From the NCBI GenBank assembly GCA_910588005.1, contig CAJUQM010000060.1, positions 1 through 10,996 of the forward strand: a stretch of 10,996 bases of DNA, read 5' to 3'. The translations under genes were made by a program, and so were the position numbers. This document shows, piece after piece, positions 1 to 7,722 of this stretch. The notes under the pieces were generated by a model, which saw only the letters and a list, made by a program, of their open reading frames with translations, made no database searches and was not told the origin of the DNA. Numbering within the stretch: position 1 is the first letter of the stretch; the number at the start of each line of letters is the position of its first letter. Source of the stretch: an uncultured Oscillibacter sp. Lineage in GTDB: Bacteria > Bacillota > Clostridia > Oscillospirales > Oscillospiraceae.

Positions 1-186
1 ATCCACATCAAATCCGCCAGCTGCACGCCGGAGATCGACGTGATGCCGGTGCTGCAAAACATCAGCGGGGATTACAAGATCCCCGTCCTCTATCTGACCT
101 ATGACGCCCAGACCAGCGATGTCGGACTGACAACAAGGCTGGAGGCGTTCTATGACATGATCGCTATGAGAAAGAAGGTTCTTTAA
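1..186 (+). CDS. 2-hydroxyacyl-CoA dehydratase subunit, 3' end only
   Basis: Frame 1 is open from the first base and ends at TAA 184-186, giving the last 61 residues of a larger protein whose start lies outside the window. The tail has the pattern seen at the C-terminus of HgdB/YjiM-type 2-hydroxyacyl-CoA dehydratase subunits: a Cys-x-Pro-Glu-Ile-Asp stretch (residues 8-13 of the fragment), a Pro-Val-Leu-Gln motif, then an IPVLYLTYDAQTS-like strand and a TRLEAFYDMI-like helix. Family knowledge: these subunits carry an [4Fe-4S] cluster and eliminate water from (R)-2-hydroxyacyl-CoA by a ketyl-radical mechanism after one-electron activation. The activase gene begins one base after the stop codon, which supports the assignment and implies translational coupling. 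The substrate cannot be told from this fragment. Confidence 0.85.
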   Translation: MHIKSASCTPEIDVMPVLQNISGDYKIPVLYLTYDAQTSDVGLTTRLEAFYDMIAMRKKVL

Positions 187-187
187 G

Positions 188-1138
188 TTGGAACACGCAT
201 ATCTGGGCATTGACGTGGGGTCGATCTCCACCAAAGGCGTTATCATCGACAAAGACAACCGCATCCTCAGCAGCCAGTATATTTGGACCCAGGGAGATCC
301 TATCGGCGCAGTGAAAGAACTGGTCCGGCTCCTGGAAAGCCAGTTTGACAAGGAGCGTTTCCAGATCGTGGCCACCGGCACCACCGGCAGCGCCCGAAAA
401 CTGGTAGGCGTTATCGTCGGGGCCACTATGGTGAAAAACGAGATTACCGCCCATGCGGTGGGCACCACCACCTTTTACCCGGATGTCCGCACAATTCTGG
501 AGATCGGCGGGCAGGACTCCAAGATCATTCTGGTGGAAAACGGTGTCGCGGTGGACTACGCCATGAATACCCTCTGCGCCGCGGGCACCGGGGCTTTTCT
601 CTCCAGCCAGGCAAAACGCCTGGGCATTGAGGTGGAGGAGATCGGAGATTATGCCCTCCGCTCCACCCACCCCACTCAGATTGCCGCCCGGTGCACAGTA
701 TTTGCCGAATCGGATCTGGTCCACAAAATCCAGATGGGCCACCCCAGAGAGGATATCATCGCCGGGGTATGCAACGCGGTGGCGGCCAACTACCTCAACA
801 ATGTGGGCAAGGGAAAAAAGATTCTCTCCCCGGTGGTATTCCAAGGCGGCGTCAGTAAAAACAAGGGCGTAGTGGCCGCTTTCGAGCGGACTCTGGGCTG
901 CAAAGTGATCGTGGATCCCAACGGCCATTTAATGGGCGCGCTGGGCGTGGCTATCTTGGCCAAAAAGGGAAACCGGCGGCAAAACTTCGATTTTGCCGTG
1001 GAAAACATGGACTTCCGCACGCGGGAGGCCGGCTGCAGCGGCTGTTCCAACCACTGTGAGATCATCTGTGTCTACCGGGGCGAAGAACTCATCGACTCCT
1101 GGGGCAACCGCTGCGAACGGGGAGCCAAAGTCCGCTGA
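188..1138 (+). CDS. 2-hydroxyacyl-CoA dehydratase activase (ASKHA ATPase)
   Basis: This 316-aa protein is an HgdC/YjiL-type activator. It hydrolyses ATP to drive one low-potential electron into the dehydratase encoded just upstream. Seen: the phosphate-1 loop DVGSISTKGV (residues 9-18), GTTGSAR (64-70), EIGGQDSK (105-112), NTLCAAGTG with Cys130, AARCTVFAESD with Cys169, and the FQGGVSKNKG phosphate-2 loop (218-227). Known archetypes use two Cys about 39 residues apart (Cys127/Cys166 in Acidaminococcus HgdC) to hold one [4Fe-4S] cluster between two subunits; the spacing is the same here. The start is TTG at 188, supported by AAAGAAGG at 171-178, nine bases upstream. The protein is about 55 residues longer than the roughly 260-aa archetype. 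The extra tail has five Cys (283, 286, 290, 294, 309) in a C-x2-C-x3-C-x3-C arrangement, resembling a segment of the long fused activases, and might bind a second cluster. Confidence in the family is high. Confidence 0.93.
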   Translation: MEHAYLGIDVGSISTKGVIIDKDNRILSSQYIWTQGDPIGAVKELVRLLESQFDKERFQIVATGTTGSARKLVGVIVGATMVKNEITAHAVGTTTFYPDVRTILEIGGQDSKIILVENGVAVDYAMNTLCAAGTGAFLSSQAKRLGIEVEEIGDYALRSTHPTQIAARCTVFAESDLVHKIQMGHPREDIIAGVCNAVAANYLNNVGKGKKILSPVVFQGGVSKNKGVVAAFERTLGCKVIVDPNGHLMGALGVAILAKKGNRRQNFDFAVENMDFRTREAGCSGCSNHCEIICVYRGEELIDSWGNRCERGAKVR

Positions 1139-1431
1139 AAACAGATCTCCCCTCCATCCGCCGGCTGCGCAGAGACCGGACTGTCTAAAAGCCCGCTTTC
1201 CCCCGCTCTTTTGTGCCGCCGCGTTTTAGTGATCGCCTTGTATCTACAGCTGCCGAACTCTGTCTCGGCGGTTTCCGCCGCGGAATTCCCCTCAGCAGAC
1301 CTTTGGACAGATTCAGCGCCGGTGCCTAAAATTTAGGCACCGGCGCTGAATCTGTCCATTGCCGCTTTCAGGGAACTGCCGTACAGTATAGGAAAATGCA
1401 CTGCTCCCCCCACAGAGGCGCAGGCGCCCTC
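1139..1431. other. Gene-free convergent intergenic region
   Basis: This stretch separates the end of the activase gene from the end of the TetR gene on the other strand. I see no plausible gene in it. It holds a short GC hairpin (CGGCGG 1266-1271, loop TTT, CCGCCG 1275-1280) and the long palindrome described separately at 1304-1358. No canonical stem plus T-run terminator for the dehydratase/activase transcript was found, so one of these hairpins may do that job. Confidence 0.6.
1304..1358. repeat. Perfect inverted repeat, 27-bp arms, 1-base centre
   Basis: Bases 1304-1330 are the exact reverse complement of 1332-1358, with a single A at 1331. The arms start TGGACAGATTCAGCG and the centre reads CCTAAAATTTAGG. 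Neither side is followed by a T-run, so it does not match a standard intrinsic terminator. It lies between two converging genes, 73 bases past the TetR stop codon on that gene's strand. RNA from either strand would fold into a very stable hairpin. A role as a bidirectional transcript end or 3' stabiliser is inference. Confidence 0.85.
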
Positions 1432-1992
1432 TCAGACCGCTCCAGGCATCCTCTTCAACAGTACGCCATGGGTTGAATCCCGAAGAAGAACACAGATAAT
1501 CTCTAAAAACTCCGGCATATCATAACTCATATCCTGGTCCAGCCAGTCCAGCACCAGACCCATGCCGGCGCACTTATAAAAGTGGCACAATGTCGGCAGC
1601 GTCTCCAAATCCGCCCCCAGCGTGTTCTTGATCCCTTCGGCATAGACGCCCACGGCATGGCCCACCAACCGGTCCAGATGCCGTACAAATACCTCGCGCT
1701 GCACAGAGCGGTAAATATGGAGAATCGCCTTTTTCCGGGCAATACACTCCTCCACCAATGGCACCAGGCAATCTTGGGGACTCCCAAAATGGAAGTGCCT
1801 TTGCACAATCTCATCTACCCAGGCCTGCATCGTAGCCTCCGCCAGGGCGGGAATATCTTGAAAGTGGTAATAAAAAGTATTTCGGTTTAACTGGCACCGG
1901 TCCACAATGGCCTTCACCGTGATCTTATTATAGGGCATCTCCTCTAAAAGCTGCCAAAAAACTTCGCTGATGCCTCGTTTGGTCCGGTTCAC
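1432..1992 (-). CDS. TetR/AcrR-family transcriptional regulator
   Basis: This 186-aa protein has an N-terminal helix-turn-helix of the TetR type at about residues 22-44 (NKITVKAIVDRC followed by NRNTFYYHF). The rest is a helical ligand or dimerisation domain with no clear signature. The start chosen is GTG at 1992-1990. On the minus strand AAAGGAGG (plus positions 1999-2006) lies six bases upstream of it. A longer reading from 2052 would place the promoter inside the gene. The length is normal for the family (about 180-220 aa). The gene is transcribed away from the exporter unit at 2268-6931, the usual layout for a local repressor of a transporter that responds to a small molecule. That target is inferred from position; the ligand is unknown. 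The second half is rich in Cys, His and Leu (for example TLCHFYKCAGMGL), typical of variable ligand domains. Confidence 0.9.
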   Translation of the reverse strand: MNRTKRGISEVFWQLLEEMPYNKITVKAIVDRCQLNRNTFYYHFQDIPALAEATMQAWVDEIVQRHFHFGSPQDCLVPLVEECIARKKAILHIYRSVQREVFVRHLDRLVGHAVGVYAEGIKNTLGADLETLPTLCHFYKCAGMGLVLDWLDQDMSYDMPEFLEIICVLLRDSTHGVLLKRMPGAV

Positions 1993-2023
1993 AAGCGTCC
2001 TCCTTTCGCTGTTTTTGGAAAAT

Positions 2024-2052
2024 AGTATAGCAAAAAATCTCCTCGCTGACAA
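2024..2052 (-). promoter_or_regulatory. Promoter of the TetR gene
   Basis: On the minus strand TTGTCA (plus 2047-2052) and TATACT (plus 2024-2029) are separated by exactly 17 bases. This is close to the sigma-A consensus and sits just upstream of the ribosome site at 1999-2006. Predicted transcription starts near 2017, giving a leader of about 25 bases. Confidence 0.75.
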
Positions 2053-2073
2053 GGTTTCTCCGCTGTGAGTTTA

Positions 2074-2233
2074 GACCCTGTTTGAAAAATGTCAAAACGC
2101 CCAAACAGCGGATCTTATTCCACGGTTCCGCGTTAAAATTTTTTGAGATACACAAAGTATTTCTGCAAATGTTTGCCCCGCCCGGCGAAAAAATCTCTGC
2201 CGCTGTGCATTTCGCCATTTATCAAACAAGGCC
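2074..2233. mobile_element. MITE-like element, copy 1 (160 bp)
   Basis: This is a short non-coding repeat bounded by TA at 2072-2073 and 2234-2235, which reads as a target-site duplication. The left end is GACCCTGTTTGA and the right end TCAAACAAGGCC, inverted repeats with two mismatches. Its sequence matches the second copy at 10400-10560 with about 12 differences, one of them a single-base indel, in the same orientation. Open frames across it differ between copies, so it does not look coding. It lies in the control region between the divergent TetR and exporter genes, its right end 34 bases before the exporter start codon. TA duplications are typical of IS630/Tc1-like and some IS5-like transposases; which one mobilises it is unknown. 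Confidence 0.82.
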
Positions 2234-2267
2234 TAGATTTTCTATTTTTATTTTGGAGTGATTTGAC

Positions 2268-4802
2268 ATGAGACGATCCCCTGAACCGATCCGCCGGATC
2301 CTGACCCTTGGGCTGGCCGCAGCTCTGGCCGCCTCCCTGACCTCTCCCGCCGCCGCTGCGGCGGCCGATGGCGGCGTATCCCCCACTTACGACGAGGCCT
2401 ATTACGCCACTCTGGATTACTACGGAAACCTCACGGAGGGCAGCGTGGTAAAAAGCTACGCCCTTAACGGCGCCCAGATCCTGACGGACCACGGTGTCTA
2501 TGACCAGGTAGTAAACCTTACCGACGGCACTGTCCCTGTGATCCGGGATAACGTCACAGAGTTCCGCTTTGACTGCTCCCCCGCCCACTTTTACTTCGAG
2601 GGCAAAACGGCGGAGCCATTCCATAATCTCCCCTGGACCCTCTCCATCTCCTACACTCTAAACGGCGTGGCTGCCCGGGCAGAGGACCTGGCGGGCAAAA
2701 CCGGCGTCGTGGAGATCAAAGTGGACGCCATCCCCAATGAGGCTGCCAGTGAATACACCCGGAACAACTATACCCTGGAGGCCATGGCCATGTTCAACCA
2801 GGATGACATCTTGTCTCTGGAGGCCCCCGGCGCCCAGGTGCAGCTCATCGGAAACCTGCGGGCGGTGCTGTTCATCGCCCTGCCGGGAGAAGAACAGCAC
2901 TTCACCATCCGTGTGGGCACGGAGGACTTTTCCTTTGGCGGCATGACCTTTTTGATGGTTCCCGCCACCCTCAGCCAACTGGAGGAAATCGCCAAACTGT
3001 CTCAGCGCAAAGACGACCTGGAGGAGGATTACAATGCTCTCTCCGGCAGCTTGGACACGCTGCTTGACTCCTTTACGGATCTCAGCAGCAGCCTGCGGGA
3101 CACCGCCGACGGCTTGGACGAATTAAACCAAGCCAGAGATACCATCTCCTCCGGCAAGGAACAAGTCTATCAGGACGGCGACAAGGTGCTGGAAGATTTA
3201 GAACGGCTGAACGGCTCCCTCAATGCATTGCCCGGGCATTTAACCGGCACTGGAGACGCGGTGGACGATGTCACCGGCGCCCTCTCCGGCGTGGCGGACG
3301 CCGCCGTGAGCCTGCGGGCTAACCTGGACAATGTGAGCGGCTGCCTCCGAGACCTGCAGAGGGACATCCGGGACCTTCGCAGCGGCAGCGGCAATATGGA
3401 GGACAATTTAAACAAGCTGGGAACCGATCTAAAAGCCCTCCAGGACAGCCTGAAGGAGCTGGAGCAGCTTCTAAAGACGCTGGATCTCCAAATCAGCGGC
3501 GGAATTATCTCGGAAATCCCGGAGGAAATCCAAAACCATATTAAAGTCCAAGGGCAAAAGCTCTCAGACATCTTAGCTCAGGTCAATGGCCTGGAGGCTG
3601 TGTGGGCCGGTACAGCGGCAGGAGCAGAGACCATTTCATACCAACAGTTCCAAACCGCCGCCCTCTTGGCCTCCAAGACCGTTGGCAGCGCGGCAGAGGC
3701 CCAGGCACTGCTAGCACAGATCCAGGCAGTGGACAATGCCATCGCCCAAGTACAATCCGCGATGCCCGGACTGACAGAGGAACAGGCAATCCAATATCTG
3801 ATCAGCGCAAACCAGCTGACACAGGGTCAGGCGGCGGCATACGCTGCCGCAAAGCCAAAACTGGCCCTGATGGAGCAGGTCTACGCCGCTGTCACCGGCG
3901 GCGTGGACCGTCCTATGGACAAGGCGGGCTTTTTCACCGCCATGCTGATGCTGAGCGATATCAGCAAGCTCCCGCCCCAACAGCAAACACCGGAAAACAT
4001 CGCCTCCGTCTTGGCCAAGAAAGCACTCTATGCCCAGACCGGAAAGGCCCTGTCCCAGCTGAACCAGGACCATAACATGTCAAAAATTACCGGCCTTTTG
4101 GAAAATCTGGAACGCCTGCTGGCCCATCTGGGCAGCGGCGGCCTCACCGGGGATCTGAGCAGCCTCATCGGAAAGACCGATACCACTTTGGGCCATCTGG
4201 ACGGCTTAGCAGACGTGGGACGGGATATTTTAAATCAGGTGGACGAACTCTTATTGGAAATTCGGGAACTGGATAATACCATCAGCGATCATGTGCCAGG
4301 TATGCACGACACCCTGCGGGATACCCGGACGCTGGTGGAGGATATGGTGGTTACGGTGGACGACACCACCGGCTTTCTCACCTCCTTCCGCCAGCTGGCC
4401 AGGAACTCCGGCAGCCAGTTGGACACAGGCACCCGGGAGAGCCTTGCCGGTCTCTCCGCCAGCCTGCGAAAGGCCGCCCGCAGCGTAGACACCACTGGCG
4501 ATGTCCGGGAGGCCAAGGGGAAGATCGACGAGATCGTTGAGGACACCTGGACGGAGTACACCGGGAAGGTCAATAATCTCCTGCTGATGGACGCCGAAGC
4601 ACCGGCGGTGTCTCTGACCTCAGAGGAAAATCCCTCCCCCTCCAGCGTGCAGGTTCTTATCCGCTCACAGGAGATCAAGGCGGAGGCAGCCGCTCAGGAG
4701 GAGGAAGCTGCCTCCCCAGCGGCGGAGACCACCTTCTGGAACCGGGTGACACAGATGTTTCAGGACTTCTGGTCCGCTATCACAGGAATCTTCCACAGAT
4801 AA
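2268..4802 (+). CDS. Exported coiled-coil protein, partner of MMPL transporter
   Basis: This is an 844-aa protein whose exact family I cannot name. Residues 1-31 form a signal peptide: RR and other basic residues, a Leu/Ala hydrophobic core, then an Ala-rich cleavage region before DGG. No lipobox Cys is present, so it is probably not a lipoprotein. Residues about 35-235 look globular. Residues about 236-408 and 600-768 are long heptad-like helices rich in Leu, Asp, Ser and Gly (SSLRDTADGLDELN is typical). Between them lies an Ala/Gln-rich helical part. The last 24 residues form an aromatic amphipathic helix (FWNRVTQMFQDFWSAITGIF) that could touch the membrane. ATG 2268 is preceded by GGAGTG at 2255-2260. 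The stop is 17 bases before the MMPL gene, so the two are one unit. The coiled-coil design recalls the external part of YhgE/Pip and EsaA proteins, which couple to envelope export. A periplasm-like or wall-facing adaptor for the MMPL pump is my inference. Confidence 0.85.
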   Translation: MRRSPEPIRRILTLGLAAALAASLTSPAAAAAADGGVSPTYDEAYYATLDYYGNLTEGSVVKSYALNGAQILTDHGVYDQVVNLTDGTVPVIRDNVTEFRFDCSPAHFYFEGKTAEPFHNLPWTLSISYTLNGVAARAEDLAGKTGVVEIKVDAIPNEAASEYTRNNYTLEAMAMFNQDDILSLEAPGAQVQLIGNLRAVLFIALPGEEQHFTIRVGTEDFSFGGMTFLMVPATLSQLEEIAKLSQRKDDLEEDYNALSGSLDTLLDSFTDLSSSLRDTADGLDELNQARDTISSGKEQVYQDGDKVLEDLERLNGSLNALPGHLTGTGDAVDDVTGALSGVADAAVSLRANLDNVSGCLRDLQRDIRDLRSGSGNMEDNLNKLGTDLKALQDSLKELEQLLKTLDLQISGGIISEIPEEIQNHIKVQGQKLSDILAQVNGLEAVWAGTAAGAETISYQQFQTAALLASKTVGSAAEAQALLAQIQAVDNAIAQVQSAMPGLTEEQAIQYLISANQLTQGQAAAYAAAKPKLALMEQVYAAVTGGVDRPMDKAGFFTAMLMLSDISKLPPQQQTPENIASVLAKKALYAQTGKALSQLNQDHNMSKITGLLENLERLLAHLGSGGLTGDLSSLIGKTDTTLGHLDGLADVGRDILNQVDELLLEIRELDNTISDHVPGMHDTLRDTRTLVEDMVVTVDDTTGFLTSFRQLARNSGSQLDTGTRESLAGLSASLRKAARSVDTTGDVREAKGKIDEIVEDTWTEYTGKVNNLLLMDAEAPAVSLTSEENPSPSSVQVLIRSQEIKAEAAAQEEEAASPAAETTFWNRVTQMFQDFWSAITGIFHR

Positions 4803-4819
4803 GCAATCACTGAGAATGG

Positions 4820-6931
4820 ATGGTGTTTTCCTTGCTTGACCAACTTGCCCACCTGCTGACCCGAAAACCAAAGCTGGTGGCCCTTATTGCCGTGGCGATG
4901 CTGATCCCCTCCGCCCTGGGATATCTAGGCACTCGGGTCAATTACGATATCCTCACCTACCTGCCCCAGGATCTGGAGTCCTCGCGGGGAGAGCGGCTGC
5001 TGGAAGAACCCTTCCACATGGCAGCTACCAGCATGCTCATTGTAGAGGGAATGCCCGCCGCCTATACCAACGACCTTATCAACGCCATCAAGGACGTGCC
5101 CAATGTCTCCAACGCCCTCTGGCTCTCCAATGCCGTGGGCATTCAGATTCCTATCGATTTCATCCCGGCGAGCCTGCGGGATCTGTTCTATACCGGCGAA
5201 GCCACCATGATGGTAATTCAGTACGAGAAGTCCGGCGCGGACCAGGAGACCATGGAGGCCATTGACGCCATCCGCGCTATCTGCAACGAAAAGTGCTTTC
5301 TGGCGGGCTTTTCCGTGGTCATCAAGGATACAAAGGATCTGGTGGACCGGGAACTTCCCATCTATGTGGGACTCGCGGTGGCACTGTCCCTGGCGGCCAT
5401 GTCGCTGACGATGGAATCCATGGTACTCCCCTTCGTATTTCTGGCCAGCATCGGCATGGCCATCCTCTACAACTTCGGCACCAATATTTTCCTGGGAGAG
5501 ATCTCCTACATCACCCAGGCCATTGCCGCTGTGCTGCAGCTGGGCGTCACCATGGACTACTCCATTTTTCTCTACCACCGCTACAAGGAGGAGCAGTCCC
5601 ACTGGGACGACAAACGGGATGCCATGGCCAAAGCCATTGTGGCTGCCTTTACCTCCCTCTCCGGTTCCAGTCTCACCACCATCGCAGGATTCTTGGCCCT
5701 GTGCTTCATGCGGTTGACTCTAGGGCGGGATATCGGCGTAGTCATGGCCAAGGGCGTGGTGCTGGGCGTCGCCACAGTAGTGCTGGTACTGCCCGCTCTG
5801 CTGCTTCTCTTCGATAAACAGATCGAAAAGCACAAACACAGGAGTCTCCTGCCGGATTTCACCAAACTCAACCATGCGGTAATCCGCCGCCGGAGGACCC
5901 TGACAGCCCTCTTTCTGATCTTGTTTCTCCCTGCGGTCTACGCACAATCCCATACCGGAGTTTACTACAAATTAGACGAGGCCCTGCCCCAGGATATGGC
6001 CTCCATCGTGGCCAACAACAAGCTAAAAGACGAGTTTGACATGGCCGGGTCCCACTTTCTCCTTCTGCGGGACGATATCTCCGCCACAGAGATGAACCAG
6101 CTGGAGTCCTCGATCCGGGAAGTGGACGGCATCACCTCAGTGCTTTCCTATCACGCCATACTGGGTTCCGGCATTCCGGATTTCTTCATCCCGGAAGAGG
6201 TACGGAACATGCTCAAACAGGGAGGATACCAGCTGCTGATGGTAAACTCCGAATACGCCACCGCCTCCGACGAGGCATCTGCGCAGTTAAAAACGCTGAA
6301 CACTCTGGTGAAAAAGTATGACCCTGCGGCCCTTATTACCGGCGAGGCCGCCCTCACCGATGATCTGATCTCCACCTCAGCTGTAGATTTTCAGGTTACC
6401 AATTACATCTCCATCGGCGCAATTTTATTGATCGTAGCCTGGGTATTCCGGTCTCTCTCCATGCCGGTGGTACTGGTGGCGGCCATCGAACTGGCGATCT
6501 TCATCAACCAGGGAATCCCCTACTTCACCGGAACCGTGATCCCCTTTGTCTCCCCCACCATCATTGGCTGCGTTCAGCTGGGAGCCACGGTGGATTACGC
6601 AATCCTGCTGGCCACCCGGTTCCGGGAAGAACTGCAAAACGGCAAAGACCGGGTAACCGCCATCGAAATCGCCGCCTCCGCCTCCGACAGCTCCATCATC
6701 ACCAGCTCTCTGGTGATGTTCTGCGCCACGCTGGGTGTGGGACTGATTTCAGAGATCGAGATTATCAGCTCCATCTGCATTATGCTGGCCCGGGGTGCAC
6801 TGATCTCCGCGGTGATGAGTATGTTCCTCATGCCCTCCATCCTGTGCGTATGCGAGCCGCTTATCAACAAAACCAGTCTCCACTGGCGCAGCGCAAAGGC
6901 TGCTGCGCCAGCCGGGACCGCAAAACAATAA
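4820..6931 (+). CDS. MMPL-family RND transporter
   Basis: This 703-aa membrane protein has the duplicated RND plan: one N-terminal membrane helix (about 18-37), an outside loop (38-180), five helices (about 182-331), then a second helix (about 360-376), loop (377-526) and five more helices (527-678). Each half carries the MMPL signature in its fourth helix: GVTMDYSIFLYHRYKEE (242-258) and GATVDYAILLATRFREE (588-604). The Asp-Tyr pairs 246-247 and 592-593 are the likely proton-relay residues. Known MMPL proteins export lipids, glycolipids or hydrophobic compounds using the proton gradient; the substrate here is unknown. It follows the coiled-coil protein by 17 bases. Its own ribosome site is weak (GAGAATGG just before ATG 4820), which suggests translational coupling. 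The short Ala-rich tail after 690 is unremarkable. Expression is probably controlled by the divergent TetR protein. Confidence 0.93.
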   Translation: MVFSLLDQLAHLLTRKPKLVALIAVAMLIPSALGYLGTRVNYDILTYLPQDLESSRGERLLEEPFHMAATSMLIVEGMPAAYTNDLINAIKDVPNVSNALWLSNAVGIQIPIDFIPASLRDLFYTGEATMMVIQYEKSGADQETMEAIDAIRAICNEKCFLAGFSVVIKDTKDLVDRELPIYVGLAVALSLAAMSLTMESMVLPFVFLASIGMAILYNFGTNIFLGEISYITQAIAAVLQLGVTMDYSIFLYHRYKEEQSHWDDKRDAMAKAIVAAFTSLSGSSLTTIAGFLALCFMRLTLGRDIGVVMAKGVVLGVATVVLVLPALLLLFDKQIEKHKHRSLLPDFTKLNHAVIRRRRTLTALFLILFLPAVYAQSHTGVYYKLDEALPQDMASIVANNKLKDEFDMAGSHFLLLRDDISATEMNQLESSIREVDGITSVLSYHAILGSGIPDFFIPEEVRNMLKQGGYQLLMVNSEYATASDEASAQLKTLNTLVKKYDPAALITGEAALTDDLISTSAVDFQVTNYISIGAILLIVAWVFRSLSMPVVLVAAIELAIFINQGIPYFTGTVIPFVSPTIIGCVQLGATVDYAILLATRFREELQNGKDRVTAIEIAASASDSSIITSSLVMFCATLGVGLISEIEIISSICIMLARGALISAVMSMFLMPSILCVCEPLINKTSLHWRSAKAAAPAGTAKQ

Positions 6932-6935
6932 AAAA

Positions 6936-6971
6936 GCGGAGAGGCTTCAAACCAGATTTGAAGCCTCTCTG
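6936..6971. terminator. Intrinsic terminator hairpin at convergent gene ends
   Basis: A 13-bp perfect stem (6939-6951 with 6957-6969) has a five-base loop, CCAGA. GCGG before it and CCGC after it can extend the pairing around a small internal loop. Toward the plus strand the tail is only weakly T-rich. On the minus strand the stem is followed by CCGCTTTTTTATTG, a good T-run. It therefore probably stops the exporter transcript and, more efficiently, any read-through from the minus-strand operon at 7158-10078. Confidence 0.75.
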
Positions 6972-7052
6972 CTTTCCGCTTCACGGACTGCAATCGCCGA
7001 ACAAAAAGCACGGGAGATCCGCCGGGAACCGTTTTTCTTTCAATTATCTTCA

Positions 7053-7073
7053 GCCGGCAAGAATTCCGCCGGC
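7053..7073. repeat. Short GC-rich hairpin downstream of the 179-aa gene
   Basis: GCCGGC at 7053-7058 and again at 7068-7073 can pair around a nine-base loop containing GAATTC. It lies about 85 bases past the stop codon of the 179-aa gene on the minus strand. There is no T-run after it on either strand, so a terminator role is doubtful. Confidence 0.35.
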
Positions 7074-7157
7074 ACTACATCTGCAAGCTGTTCCGGAAGA
7101 CAAACAGTGAGATAAGCGCTGCTATAAGGTCTTTTCCACCATTATACGTCACAGATA

Positions 7158-7697
7158 TCAGAGCTGCGTAAATGTGCTGTGCTGACGCCGGTACGTATCG
7201 TTGTCCTTTTTTCTTAGTTCCCGTTCGACCTGTGCCAGCTGCCTTTCCAGGTCCTGGATCCTGGCCTCGTCGGTTTCGGTACTGATCCGCTGCTCCAGTT
7301 CCTCTTTCTTTTTTCTCAGTCTTTCGATCTCACGGTCAACTTTATCGGTACTGCCAATACAGACATGCTCCTTTTCTCCCTTTTTCTCCGGTCCCCTCGC
7401 GTCTTTGTCCTGACCGCACGCCTTCGCGTCAAGAGGATCTTCCGGCCTTTCGGGGCTGTCCGGCGCCCGCTCCGGATCATCAAAGTAGATCTTCGGCTGG
7501 CCGCCTCCGTCCCTGCCCAGCCAATAACGGCCAAACGGCTCCCGCTTTTCCTCCGGAACGTATTCATCCATCACAGGCTTCAACGGGCGGCCCTGGGTCT
7601 CCTCCCGGGACCGCTGGGCCTCGGGTGTTCCATGCACTTTCTCAGCCGCAGTTAAGGGCCGGGCGGCGCCGGCATTCACGCTGGAAATAGGCATCAT
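7158..7697 (-). CDS. Hypothetical charged protein with C-terminal coiled coil
   Basis: This 179-aa protein has no signal peptide or membrane segment. The N-terminal 45 residues look disordered. A short ordered-looking stretch follows, with FGRYWLGRDGGGQPKIYFDD at residues 55-74. A Pro/Asp/Lys-rich linker comes next (75-110). The last 65 residues form a clear heptad coiled coil (KVDREIERLRKKKEELEQ and ARIQDLERQLAQVERELRKK) and end in a polar tail with NDTYRRQHSTF. I recall similar tail-plus-GRYW proteins in gut clostridia but know no function for them. The ATG at 7697 has AGGGGG nine bases upstream; the next codon is also ATG. It follows the 90-aa gene by 25 bases and so is the last gene of the probable two-component operon. 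A role as a structural or partner-binding output of that system is speculative. Confidence 0.75.
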   Translation of the reverse strand: MMPISSVNAGAARPLTAAEKVHGTPEAQRSREETQGRPLKPVMDEYVPEEKREPFGRYWLGRDGGGQPKIYFDDPERAPDSPERPEDPLDAKACGQDKDARGPEKKGEKEHVCIGSTDKVDREIERLRKKKEELEQRISTETDEARIQDLERQLAQVERELRKKDNDTYRRQHSTFTQL

Positions 7698-7722
7698 AAC
7701 ATCAATCCCCCTATAATCCTTT

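Noticed and set aside
164..928. 254-codon open frame on the minus strand opposite the activase gene
   Set aside because: It is antisense to a gene with clear activase motifs, lacks a ribosome site and shows no recognisable protein features.
2038..2068. Imperfect direct repeat (TCTCC...GCTG twice) near the TetR promoter as an operator
   Set aside because: TetR proteins normally bind palindromes, and the two units need a two-base gap to align.
2072..2235. MITE copies as broken transposase genes
   Set aside because: The open frames differ between copies through indels, and no transposase motif is visible.
2133..2624. Minus-strand frame running from the exporter gene into MITE copy 1
   Set aside because: It overlaps a well-supported gene and a mobile repeat; the matching frame in MITE copy 2 is shifted, so it is not under coding constraint.
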